Positions 32,201 to 43,916 of a DNA stretch of 64,000 nt are shown piece by piece. The notes beneath the pieces are model-generated. The model saw only the letters and a list, made by a program, of their open reading frames with translations. It was not told the DNA's origin and did no database searches. Origin of the DNA: Anas platyrhynchos (Eukaryota; Chordata; Aves; Anseriformes; Anatidae). The stretch lies in the NCBI RefSeq assembly GCF_047663525.1, contig NC_092602.1:7251501-7315500 (forward strand), in the 5' to 3' direction. A program made the position numbers and the translations under genes. The first letter of the stretch is position 1. Each line of letters opens with the position of its first letter.

Positions 32201-34461
32201 CAGAGAAAGATTTTCTCTCCACTCCAAAAATTCAACAGTGTAGCGTGCATTTGCTCAGGGAAAGTGAATGTAAAGATGCTGTCAAAATGTCAAGGTTGTC
32301 TGGAACAAGGGTCCTGCCAAGGACAAGTGGCGTTAGAGGTTGAAGGCATTTCATTTAGAAGTGTTGAAGTCCTGAGCCTTTTGGGGGCCCATGTTAATTG
32401 AACTAAAAGGCCAGAAGGGAAATGCTATTCACACCGGAAAGGCAGAGACACTTACAGAGAGAGAGGGCCAGAACAGGTTATTCCTACTGTAAAATGACAT
32501 CAGAAGGATGTGAAGAATTGTTCTGAGTTGACATTTTTCCACTTAAATCGTACTGGCGAAGTCCAGTTTTGTATGGTAAGATGATGATTTGCTCCTAGGT
32601 GAGAAAGGCTTTGGGTCAGAGCTGTGATTTGAAAGGTATTCCGGGAAGGAAACGCATCCATCCTCTGCTTTGTGAGTCGTCATGCAGGCTCACAGGGCCA
32701 TGGGAGTGAATAATAATAATTTTCACAAAGGGAGAATTCTTACAGCTTGCAGATCTGTGGAGCTGCAAGTCAGAACATTCCTTCTCTTGTCTGTCAGAAT
32801 AACTCTTGCTGAGAAAATGCCTCCTTACAGAGCCTGTAAGTGTGGATCCTTTTGCACCATACCAGTTTTTTCCTCGTCTGGACAGGGCTGGAGCTGTGTT
32901 TTCTGCACAAGCCATGGGCTGGTGTTAGTGGGATAGAGTTCCTCTTGAAAACTTCATTGTGGTATCAAACTTCCAGATAATGCTTCTCTGTTCTGAAGGC
33001 TTCAAAGCTTTTACAACAGCGGAATAATTATTGTATTTATGAGGAAAGTTAGACAGTGAATGTGGTGGTTGCAGCCCACATTCAGAACTGCTGGCAAAAG
33101 CTTGCTATTTGACCCAACTTCCAAATAAGCAAATCTAACGACAGCTGCTGAGCACCCTTCTTTCACAAAATCCACTCACTTCATAAACACCAACGCTGAC
33201 TTGCGTAACGACTGGCTGGAAGGGCGAGTCAATATTGATCAAACTGAGGTTTGGACTTGTAGATACGGATTGCCTACTCGAGACCTGTTTGTGCCAGAGA
33301 TCAGTATAAGCCATGTTTGGAGTTTGGTTTTGCAGAGGGAGCTTTCTGTTGTAGGGTCTTGTTTTGGCCTTGGACCCCTCCTCTTCTGCCATAAGCTTAA
33401 CAAGATCCTTTGTCATTCTCCAGGGAAGCTTTCAAACTCACCGCTGCGGTTTTGAATTGGCTTTAAATAAAAGGTGTTCTGTTTCTGAAGTGCTGTGCCC
33501 AAGGGCTCTGGAGCACTCTGCATGCAATCCAAGCAGGCAGCAGACAAAGCCGTTAGATGTGAAGTACCCAAACATGATTACGTGGCAGAGAGCTGCCGGA
33601 AAGTGTTTGCAATCGGGTCCCAAAGGCTGGGTCTGGAAACCCACTGTCAGCAGGCGATAACTGTTTGAAGAAGTCAAGGTAGGTCTCGTTGACTCGTCGG
33701 GGTGTAGGTGGTTTGTTCCTTCACTTCGGTGTACAGCAAGAGGTGGTGCAGGCAGAGATGGGAAGATGAGAGAGGTGGAATGGAGGTGTTTTCAGCAGGC
33801 TTCTCTTTTTATTCCCCTCTGCTAAGGTGTTGTCTACCTGCACGAGGAATCTAAGCCACTTGGATTTGTAGCTTGCGTGACCGGCGGCCTCAGTGTCTGG
33901 TGTTCTGGAAGCAGATTTATAGCCTCAGGAGCTCCCATTGCATTTCCTCAGTGATGCTTGCAGAGCAAAACCTTGGTGAAAAGGCAGGTTTTGGGGGCAG
34001 GTGGAGGGAGGTGTCTGCTCTGTGGATGGTGCCCACCAGCCTCACCCTCGGAGCAGTGCAGCTCCTTGAGGAGTGGGGCAAGGAGAAGGGCTGAGGGATG
34101 CAGAGATCTTCTGAAGGAGCTCTGGGAAGCTTGGCTACCTTGTGCGTTCAACCAAAGGAACTGTTAGCTGTGACCTGAAAGGCCATCCTCATCTCCTGTC
34201 CCATCAGCAAGTGACCCAGTGGCCTCAGGCAGCAGCTGTGCATCCAGTGTAGCACCTGTACTATCTCGAAGCTCCTCCTCTGTCTCCTGGCTTCTCTTCA
34301 GTTCCGAACAAGTGCCTTCATTTTCCTTCTGAGCACCGCACCAGCTAGAACAACATCTTCCAGGATGGGGAGCCTCATGGGCACGTTCTGCTAAGCAAGA
34401 AGAGTGCTCAAATGTGCAGTTCCCTGCTGTGGCTTAGAGGGCTATGTCTATATTTTAAGTG
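29291..34461. other. Intergenic sequence after SUDS3, no recognised gene
   Basis: Composition rises in GC from about 30 kb. A short alternating TG/TA tract lies at about 29890-29912. Open frames here are short, overlap on both strands and contain no domains I know. No further CR1 copy is evident. Confidence 0.6.

Positions 34462-34490
<29 letters not shown>
34462..34490 (+). repeat. Poly-T tract (29 T)
   Basis: An uninterrupted T run. It could be the A-tail of an element on the - strand, but no element body was recognised beside it. Confidence 0.95.
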
Positions 34491-34493
<3 letters not shown>

Positions 34494-37210
34494 CCTCTTA
34501 TTGGGAAGGGAAGATTATGGCACCTGATGATTTAATCAGCATAATCTCCAGATAAAACATTCCGATGTTATACTACTGGGAGATGCTCATTAATGCTGGC
34601 TTGGTACACATAAGGTAAATTAAATCATTAGTTTTAAGACTGGATTAGGTACATGCATCTCCTGCCTCTTCAAAAGGCAGTTCAGTAGTTCCTAAAAGCT
34701 TCTTGGCTTGGCATTTCTTGGGAGTCATCAAACCCTTCCAACACAAGTGTCTCGAGGTGGAGCAGGTACAGTGCTCTGATGTGCAACCACTAGCTCCACG
34801 TTGAAGTGGGCTCTGCTGGCCCAGGACTTGCTAAATGCCTCGTGTCTCCTGAGGCATTTATATTTTATTTTGCCAGCTCGTTAGTTCAGTGAGGTTTTGC
34901 CCCAGAGCTGGGGGACCAGCAATTGCTGCTTCCATCCCGAGCAGCTGCTCTGGAGAGGTGAGCTGGTTTGTGTGCGATGGAGGAGCCCTGGCCACCTCAA
35001 AGGGCTGGTGTCCACATCTCCATCCCACTGTTTGTGCTTGAAAACACACCTGAACATGGCTGTGCTGCATTTGTAGCCTACCTGTCTCACCTGGGGGAGC
35101 TTGAGAGAGCTCTCAGCCTGTTGTCTGCAGGTGCTGGCACCTCTGGCAGAAAAGGGAGCTCAGGTCTACCCAGAGGCTCTGCTGGGAGCACTTTGGGATG
35201 GGAGAATTTCGCAACCTTGATGCCACGTGCGTTGAAATGTGAATTGCTTTGCTTAGTTGTTGCTTTTGGGGCTCTCGCAGAACAACCTCTCACGTGCTGA
35301 TGGCTTCTGCAGTGATCGGATCGGCTGAAGGCCAAGAGCAGAGGGACTGCTTAATGTAGCATCAGGTTTGAAGGTGGACCCTGTGGCTTCGGGATGCTCT
35401 CAAGCCAGCTGAAGACATCAGAATTGGTGCTTGCAGTGAATCTGATGCTGGGTAATATCTCAATGCGTTTCCCCCACCACTGTGCCAGGTTGGGCAGGTA
35501 GCTGTGTTACTGCAAGATGAAAGCTCCCCAGCTGGTGTACGTTATTCTCACTGCAGGCATCAAGGATTTGTCACTGACAGAGCAAAAGGGGAAAATATTA
35601 TTTTTGGTTTGATCAGGCTGTTTTCGCTCTCACAGCTCCGCAGGCTACAGCAGAGCTGACTACACGTGAAGTGCTGTCAAACGCTCTGCCTGCTTTACCT
35701 TTTCCTTTGTGCAGATTTTTCATGAGGGGGGAAATTCTTTTTTTAATTATAATGTAAAGGAAGCGTTTGTCGCTTCTCATGCACTGACAAGAGGAGGCAT
35801 GGGGGCAAAGCTGACATGCAGGATATATTTTGACTTGGTTTGATATCTCTTTCAGGCTGCTGATGCTTCGGTTGCATCTTCATGCCCGTCACCTGCGGCT
35901 CGCCCCACAGCCACGGAGAATCAGGCAAGTCCCTGCTTGGGAGCAGAGTCCTTGGTATCACACTAGGGGGACCTGAGGGCTCCAAACTGCACTCCTCAGC
36001 CTGCAGTCTGGAGACAAGAGCCAAATCAGCCAGTTTGGAAAACCAGAGCAGGAGAGGGAATTCCTCCCTTTGAGGAGGGCAGGCATCTTGCAGGAAGCAC
36101 TCAGATGTCGGATCACACAGATGCCAAACCGTTTCCCCTTTCTCCATCCATGTGGCTTCCTAATAGAGATCAAACACGGCTGGATCATTTATTGAGGTGT
36201 TTGTTTGAAGTTGAGTGGACAGGAATCATTTCAAAACCGTAAGAGAAAAAGCTTTTAGCTCTTTCTGTTTTTCCAAAATAGCAACCGCATCACCACGCAC
36301 CGTGGGGATGTCAGGGTGAATCTGTTTCACTGACAACAAGATTGTTCTGTCTAGACTGGGAAATGCTGTTTAACTGAGTGAGTCTGCAGAATAATTTAAA
36401 GGCAAAACACTTTACAGACGTTAGGTTTAAAATAAAAACTAGCTTGACACAGACGATGCTTGATGGATGGTTTGGGTGGGAGTGGGATGGCAGCTGGCTT
36501 CGAGACACAGCTTGAGGGTGGCGACTGACAGATGCCATTCAGCTGCCCGCGTGCAACAGCCAGAGCCAGGCAGTGTGACCTGGTGGCTGCTGATCTGTCA
36601 CCATCCCCAAACAACCTGCTCCCTTCCCTGCCGTGCCATGGCAGCATCTGACACTCTCCAGCTCAGTTTGGTGAGGCCAAGCAGGGTGTTTTGGCCGGGG
36701 CTGGGTGCTCTGTGCCAGTCAGGCAGCATGGACACATGCACCAAAACGGAGGCAGTCCTGGGCCTCCAGGTCCCTTTCTTTTGATTCTCACCACGATCAG
36801 AGTTGTCCAGGGCCCTGCCACATTAAACCTGCAATTCCTCCTGGTGGTGCCAGCGAGGTGCTGCCACTGCCCTACCAGCCACCAGAGCAGCTCTGCCAAG
36901 GCATCCACAGCGCTTGGATCTGTCTTGAATTTTGTTTTTTTTTGTGGGTGGTCGGCCCAGCTCTGTCTGCCCTTCAGTGCCTGGTGCCCACCGTGCTGCC
37001 TGGCCAGCGCCAAGGGCTGCAGAAGCAGAAGGGGTGGCGTGGAGGGAATACGAGCCTCGCGTTTGCCATCTGTGCAGAGGGGCTGGCAGCCAGGGCTGAA
37101 GCAGAGATATGTGGTGGTGAGATTGCAGCCCAGCTGGCATAAGGAATTTACTTTCTTCTGGCAGGGGAAAAAAAAAAAAAAAAGATATTAAAAGTGTGGC
37201 TCAAAGGCTG
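34491..37210. other. Intergenic, no recognised gene
   Basis: GC-rich sequence. The largest frame (36691-37191, + strand) is rich in Cys, Ser and Pro, overlaps equally long frames on both strands, and runs into an A-tract at 37168-37183. I regard it as chance. Confidence 0.6.
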
Positions 37211-37248
<38 letters not shown>

Positions 37249-37280
37249 AAATAGATATATATAAATATATATATATATTT
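37211..37280 (+). repeat. (TA)n microsatellite
   Basis: Nearly pure TA dinucleotides, interrupted by AATAAAATAGA at about 37244-37255, followed by a T run. Confidence 0.95.
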
Positions 37281-40200
37281 TTATTTTTTTTTACCCCCAC
37301 TTTGAGGGGGACTTTTGCTCAGCAGTGCATTGATGTTGCTTAGAGAAACAGCAGCCGCTCAGAGCGGGAGGGATGCCAGCCACCCAGTGAGCAGGCAGTG
37401 GGTTGAAGTAAAGGTGGAAGAAGAGATGTGTCTCTGAGATGGGCTGATCTTGGAGCTCAGGGCCTGGCTCCACTTCAGTGGCAGGAAATAAAAACTTGAT
37501 TTCTCATCTCTGTCTTCACAGATCAGGACCTCTGTCTGCAGTACAAGGACCTTGTGTTGACCACCCGGCTTGGATTAGGGAAGATGGAAGGCAGGAGGAG
37601 CAGAGGGCTTAGCCAAGCCGTCTGTCATCACCCTTCAGAAAGGTACTGCTGGCTCCTAACTTGTCACTTCTGGGATCCTGATGAGTCCAAGTGTCACCAA
37701 GAGTCCCTGATGGCTTTTGAAAGTGGATATCATAGGAGGTTTCTCTAAGGGCCACGCTATTCTGTTTGCTCCTGCTGATGAGCTGAAGGGCAGGGTGTCT
37801 AGGGAGAGCATTGCTGTCAGGTAGCACGGCAGGAGGTCTTGGGGCAGAGATGTGCCATGTCCTAAACTCAGGAAGATTTAGGGCCTCCTATTTCTTTTTC
37901 CAACCAGCCGCCTGTGTGTGCGCCTTCGTGGAGCAATTTAGCCATGGGGTGGGCAGCAGGAAGCAGCATCCCAAAACGGTGCACTGGCAGGGGAGCAGAA
38001 AAGGCGAGATCGCAGTGAGATACAGGCAGCGAGGAAGATACAAGCTCTGTGCGTTTGCCAACTGAGGAGCTGGAAGGAACCAAGTTCAGGGTGCTGAAAG
38101 CTTTCCCTTCTGTTTCTTTCTCTGATGTCTGTTTTCTGCTCTCACTCTGTGCTGGCTGCTCTGTGCCAGATTCAGAGGTCACGGGGGAAAGGAGGAGATG
38201 CAAGTTCAGCACAACGGGAAGCGGACTTGAAGCATTCTGAACTTAAAAACTGCAAACACTGTGAATGCCGCTTATTTGCTGATCAAGGATGTGCACGAAT
38301 AAAGCTTGCTGTGGGAGACAGTCGCTCGCTCAGGTTCAAGAAACGAGTGAGCAGTGAAATGGGGTTTGACCTAGGCTCCAGCCTTGGCTCGTGCCTCATC
38401 TTTGGCAGCCGGGGGGAGGCAGCAGAAGGGTGCCCTGATGTCCTCCTCCTGCAGCTTTGCCTTCTGTGCTCCCCTGTCTGCTTCCCTGCTGCTGCTGCCG
38501 CCTCGTGAAAGACCATATGATTAATTATACTGCTCACAGCCTCTGAAAATTTATTTAGGGTTTTATGTTTGCTGCTTCTGCTGCTTACACAATGGCAAAT
38601 CTGCCGTGGCTGCGTCCCAAGCAGGTGGCAGCTAATAGGTCAATAAACTGAATTGCACTATTAGAGCTGTCAAGCTAGGCTGCTGCAATTCAGGCAGGTA
38701 GAGGGGAAAGCTGTCATGCTCCGGAGAAGCTAAGACGGATCTGTTTTAGAAGAAATGTCTGGCTATGCTGGTTGGCAAGAAATTGGTCACTTCCCTGATA
38801 GCACCCACTGCTTTAATAGATCCATTTTTCTGCTACGGGAAGTCTTAAGCTTTCCTCTCCCTGCCTCCACTGTTGTCCTAAAAATTAGTCTCATAGAACC
38901 TGTTCATCTCTGCGAGCTTTGGGAAGTATTTTCCTTAATGACTTTCATTGGCTTTTTGGGTGGTTGTGCAGAAAAGGGTGGCTGCAGAGGTAGTCAGCTG
39001 AGGGAAATGAAGAGCAAGAAAAAAGCCCCATGAAAGTGTTGCTAAAGGCAAGCAAAGGCCAACCCAATTTTAAATAGCTAGGAATCACCCAAGCAGATTC
39101 AGAAGTCACCTCTGCCTTTGAGCAGCGACTTGCTCTGAACGTGCTCGGAGATGCTGCAGGGCTGTGCCAGCAGGGCGCTCAGCCCACACCATCCCTTTCT
39201 GGGGCTGGAGCTGCTGCATCTCCTGTGTGATGTACTGCTGGTGTGCCAGGATAGTTGTGCTGCCCTCACATCCTCCAGCAGACCACATCCTCACTGGAAA
39301 GGCAATTCAGAGATCCTGCCTCCTGTTTCCTGCCCCTTAATGCCCTCCTTTTAGATTTTAGTGCTTCTGCAGAGATGGTTTGGTTGAATTGAAGCACGTT
39401 GGATTTATTCCATAAAGCCTTGTAGGTAGCTTATGCTGGCTGTCACCTTCCTGTACACGGTGAGCACTTCAGCTTAAGGAATCACCACCAGTGCAGTTTT
39501 CTCTGCTGCCAGTCCTGCCTGATGCAGCTGTTCCCTCCCTCCAGGATGGCCAAGTGCAGTGAGTAAGCCAGATCCCTCAACATGTGCACAGAGTGCTGCT
39601 CAAACAAACAAACAAAAAGAAACACCTGGAATTAAGAGATCTCATGCAACCAGTGTTGGAGCACTTGTGCTTTTTCACTGCTTTGGGGAATGGGGTCCAA
39701 GTTCTGCTCCCCGTTTTGGAGGGGTAGAAATTCATTCTGATTTTGAGCTGAGAATCTTGTTGTTGTTTCCCTGGCCTGAGGCTGGGCCTTTAGGCTGGAC
39801 ATCAAGTATTGCAAAATTCAGCACTGAAGCAGTGACTTGATGGGCTAGAACTTGACTGAGCATAAAATCACTTTCCTGAGCTGTGTCCCCTCTAGGTAAC
39901 ATCTTCTGGTGTTTGGAGCTGCTCGTGCTAGAGGTGGGTGCCTGTCCCAGGCCGTGAGGGGACACCCCTGTGGGGGCCATGAGGTTTGCAAGCTGCTGGA
40001 GGTGCAGACCACAGCCAGCTTCTTGGGGAGCTCTGACAGTCTCCCACAGCTCTCTCAGGAGGAATAATCTCCTCGAGCCCCGTCTCCACGGTTTGCACGA
40101 GCTGATTTCTGTCTAGCGCATCTGGTGGCATTGCTGAGCTGTTCACAGTCACCCAGGCCCTGCAGCTACAGCCTTGTCCGTGCCTTATGCAAAAGAACTT

Positions 40201-43200
40201 TTTGCTTACAGCATCCGATGGAAATAAGTCAGATGCTAATGGCTATTCCTGCTGTGTTAGCTCTTGCTGAAGGACAGAAGCAGTCAGATCTGGCTGTTTC
40301 CAATGGTGAACCCCCCCTGCTTTGTCACCACCTCCAGGCAAAGGGGGTCTGCGGAGCCTGGCAGGGGCACAGGAGGCTCTGGGGAGCAGGGGGGGGGGGC
40401 TGAGCTCAGCTCCTGCAGCAGGGTGTTGGTGCTGCCTGCCCTCCTGGGGGCACAGCACTCAGGATGCTGAGGAGCACAGCACAGGGACTGCCACTGCTGC
40501 AGGCTGGAGGAGAGAAAGGGCCCCGAACAGGCAGTGGTGAGAGCAGAAAGCTGCATAATGGCTCCCTTTTGAGGCCACGGGACCTGGGTAAAGAAAGTGA
40601 CTTTTAAAGGAATAAAGGAGGCTTCCTTTTGGGTCAAGTGCTCTGGAAATGAATGGGTTTGAGATGAAAGCCTTTCTGCTCAGCTAACGCAGATTCACTT
40701 TGCCTAAAGGGAAGTCTGCCTTGTGCCAGGGTATTTTTTCCCTCTGGAGGCATTGTGATGGCTTTTGAGGATGGGGTTTCAGTATACAAAGGAGAAGAAA
40801 GCTGAGAGAAAAGCAGTGCTTTTAAAAGAATCAGGGGTTCCAGCGGTCCGCTGCAATTTGTCAGCATGTCTCTCTTGCTTGTAAAAGCCCCCATCGGGCG
40901 CAGGGATTGTTCCTCCTTTCTCCTTCATGACTTGCTCCTTCCCTCTGGCACCTTGATCAATCAAGTCTGGCTATCTTTTTTCCTTTCCAGGACAACCTTT
41001 TTGCAGCGAGGGCTGCGTGGCCGCCTAGCAGCAGCTTGGCATCTGGTGGGTCGGTGCTTCACTCGGATGCTCCCTGACCTCAGCACAGCTGGCCTGGAGG
41101 TCACTTGTTGTGCCTGAGCTGTACCCAGGGCACGAGCTGCCCAAAAGAGGTGTGAAACGGACTCTTCTGAGCAGTTTGATCTGAGCAGTCTCTTTTGAAA
41201 GCATGTCATACCCCACGGACTCAAGGTATGCAAAGCCTGCTTTAGCTATTGGAAGCATCAGGTTCTAGTGTCTCCTCCCTTGCCCTGGGGGGATGAGGTA
41301 TCTCTGCTGCTCCTTAGTGTGAAATGTTGTAAACCCCAGGCATTGATTTCTCAATCAAAAGTGGCTGTTTGCTCCTTGGTCTGTGGCTTTAATGCCTGCA
41401 AATCCGTCTTTCACTCCCTAACGGTTTGCTTTAAGATTCTGAAATTGACTGTTGTGCTTCGGAGGTTTTGGAGGTGAACAGATTGAGTTAAACCAGTGTT
41501 GTTTGTGCTGGCTTACGAGTGAGTTGTGAACCAGGCAGAAACCTAGGTCATGGTGGGTCCTGGGGGGACCTTTGTCTGCATCTGGCCATCGTGTGGGGTT
41601 GCGTTGCTCTGCTGGGCTTTGGGACGCTGGGGGTCTTCCCGTGTCAAGAGTGGATCTGGTTCAGCAGGTCTGTGGTGCCTGGGCACCTGGCTGCCATTGC
41701 AGCGTGTCCTGTCAGCAGATAACAAAAAAAAAGTAGAGAAAAAAAACACACCACCACCATGTTCCTCTCCATACTTCTCAGACTTGATAGCAATCACAAC
41801 GTTTGCTCTGTTCTCAAAGCCCTGTACCTGAGCTGTTCCTGAAGTGCTGCATAGATGCAAGCCTTGCTGCTGGAACGGAGCTGCTGCTGTGGAGGAACAC
41901 AGCAGCCTAAGCTGGAAGGAACTGCTGCTTCCCACGACTGCTGCCCTGCAGAGATTGCTGGTCCTGACCTCAGCTGAGAGACTTTGCTGCGTTTCCTACC
42001 TCAGCCCCTGCCTGCGACATCGTCTGGGGTCACACTGCTGCCACCATTCAACCTCAGTTTTCCCCTGGCTTAAAGGAGGGTGAGTGAATGGAAAGCCCTT
42101 TCCAAAGACCAGAGCTGGTCACCTGGATGGGAGCAGGAGCTCTGCGGCCCTGGGAGGTACTGAGGGATGTCAGTGTTAGGAGCAGAGTGGAGCAAAGGCA
42201 GAGGGTGAAATGCAGGTGAGTCCTGGTGTTAACTACATGCAGCACATCCATCTGGGGAGAAGCCGAAGGAAGCATATCAAGGATGTCTCAGTTACTCAAG
42301 TGAGAAATCAAATTAAACTTTGCATCAAATAGTAGAGCTGTTCTGTGCTAGGAGTTCTGTCAGATTCATTAAAGGCTTCTGCCTAGCAGCCCCTCAGGAG
42401 TTAGTGAAGAGAAAAAACACAGCTCTGTCAGGGGGCTGTTTTCCTGCTTACCTGGATGTGTTAACAATATGGGTAGAGGAAGAGAGGATTATTGATTTTA
42501 ACCCTCGAGATACACGTGTGTGGAGGGGGAATGAGGACGCTGACTCCACAGCAGTGCTTGTTCTGTGTGCCACGGGCAGCGAGCTGGGGTATGTGTCCAG
42601 CCACCTGCCCTGAGGGATGCTCAGTGAGGGCTGGGGGTGAAAGCCCCAGCACGCTGGAGGTGTTGGAAGATGCTCTTGCTTCCAGTTACCTGCCTCTTGG
42701 ACTCCCATTGACAGGCTGGGGGGTGAAGGCACTTTGAGTACCCTCGGGTGTCTGGGATAACCTGGAAGAGATGGAAATATCAGTGTCACACAGCACTACG
42801 GGTCCAGATTTGCTTTATATTGGGCATGAGTCCACTTCTGCTCCAGGGAAAAAAAAGATCTGGACAACACATTGCTCCCTCCACAGGGACAGATTGTCTG
42901 GGGGCTGGATGGAGCGCAGACTTGGCACGAGGGAGCCTGGAGCTAGGACGAAGTTGCCAGCACAGTGGCAGAGGAGTCTGCTGGGAACGCGCGATCCACG
43001 GCGTGCTGCAGGACTTCAGCTGCAGAACGATTTCCCAAAGCATCGCACCAGAGGCTCTGCAAATTCCCAGGTGACCAAAGCATGCTCCTGCCGGCTTCTC
43101 ACCAGAGTTGTAAGGCTCTCCAAAGAGCTGGCAGCACTCAGGAGTAGAGGAACACTGAGCTTCATGTGCTGTGAATGCTGAACGCCAAAGTCATCTCTGG

Positions 43201-43783
43201 CTAAAGTGCTAAGGCCCAGCCTTGACTAATGCTGCCTGATTTTTTCATAATCCCTGGTGCGTGTTGTGCATTGCCTTAGAAGCACTCAAGTGCTAGTTTG
43301 ACATTTAAAAGCCATTTACAACACTGCTGCTGTGATGGCAGGAGAAATTAGTCTGACCCAAGGATATAAAAATCCTGGGTTTTGGAGCAGGGCAACCTGA
43401 GCCAGGCAGGAGTGAGTCTCCTCGGGTTTCTTGCCTGCTGCTAGCTCTGTATTAGGACTCTCCAGCCAAGTAAATGTCTTCCTTCCTTCCTTTTCTGTTG
43501 ACTCATAAGAGTTTTTTTTTGTTTTTTTTACAAATGTAAGGTGCTAACCCTCAGTGAGGCAACACAGATTAATTTCCAAGATGCAGTTTATTTCCAAAAT
43601 GTTCCTATTTACGGCAGTGAGTGCTGACAGTTGCCATGCTTTGCTTTCCAGCCTAGGATTTGAGAGCCTTGAGAGCCCGTGAACGTGGCTGCCAGGCGGA
43701 GTGGGAATGCCTGGCTGTGCCCGTTCCCTCTTCTGCATTAACCCAGCTGTCCTGCAATGCCTTTTGCTGTCTCTGTTCTTTAG
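37281..43783. other. Intergenic, no recognised gene
   Basis: GC-rich with many CTG/CAG-type words, which create long frames on both strands. A short (CAAA)n tract lies at about 39602-39617. One AT-rich block at 38505-38710 stands out as a possible conserved non-coding element. Confidence 0.6.
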
Positions 43784-43916
43784 GCCACCTCACTTGCTCC
43801 CAGTGGGACAGAGACCTCCTCCTCCTCCAGTGTTCCTGCAAGGCTGAACGAGCTGCCCATGTGTGTGCACCTGGAGGCAGAGCTGCAGAAAATCAACGGG
43901 GCCAAAAGAAAATTAG

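Noticed and set aside
35854..35923. Segment between TCTCTTTCAG and a GC-type donor CAG|GCAAGT
   Set aside because: Open in more than one frame, but short and without a recognisable peptide; GC donors are rare and chance matches are likely.
37528..37640. Segment after the strong acceptor TCTGTCTTCACAG, open in one frame (QDLCLQYKDLVLTTRLGLGK)
   Set aside because: The donor AAAG|GTACTG is weak, the frame runs into a stop without domain features, and I recognise no protein.
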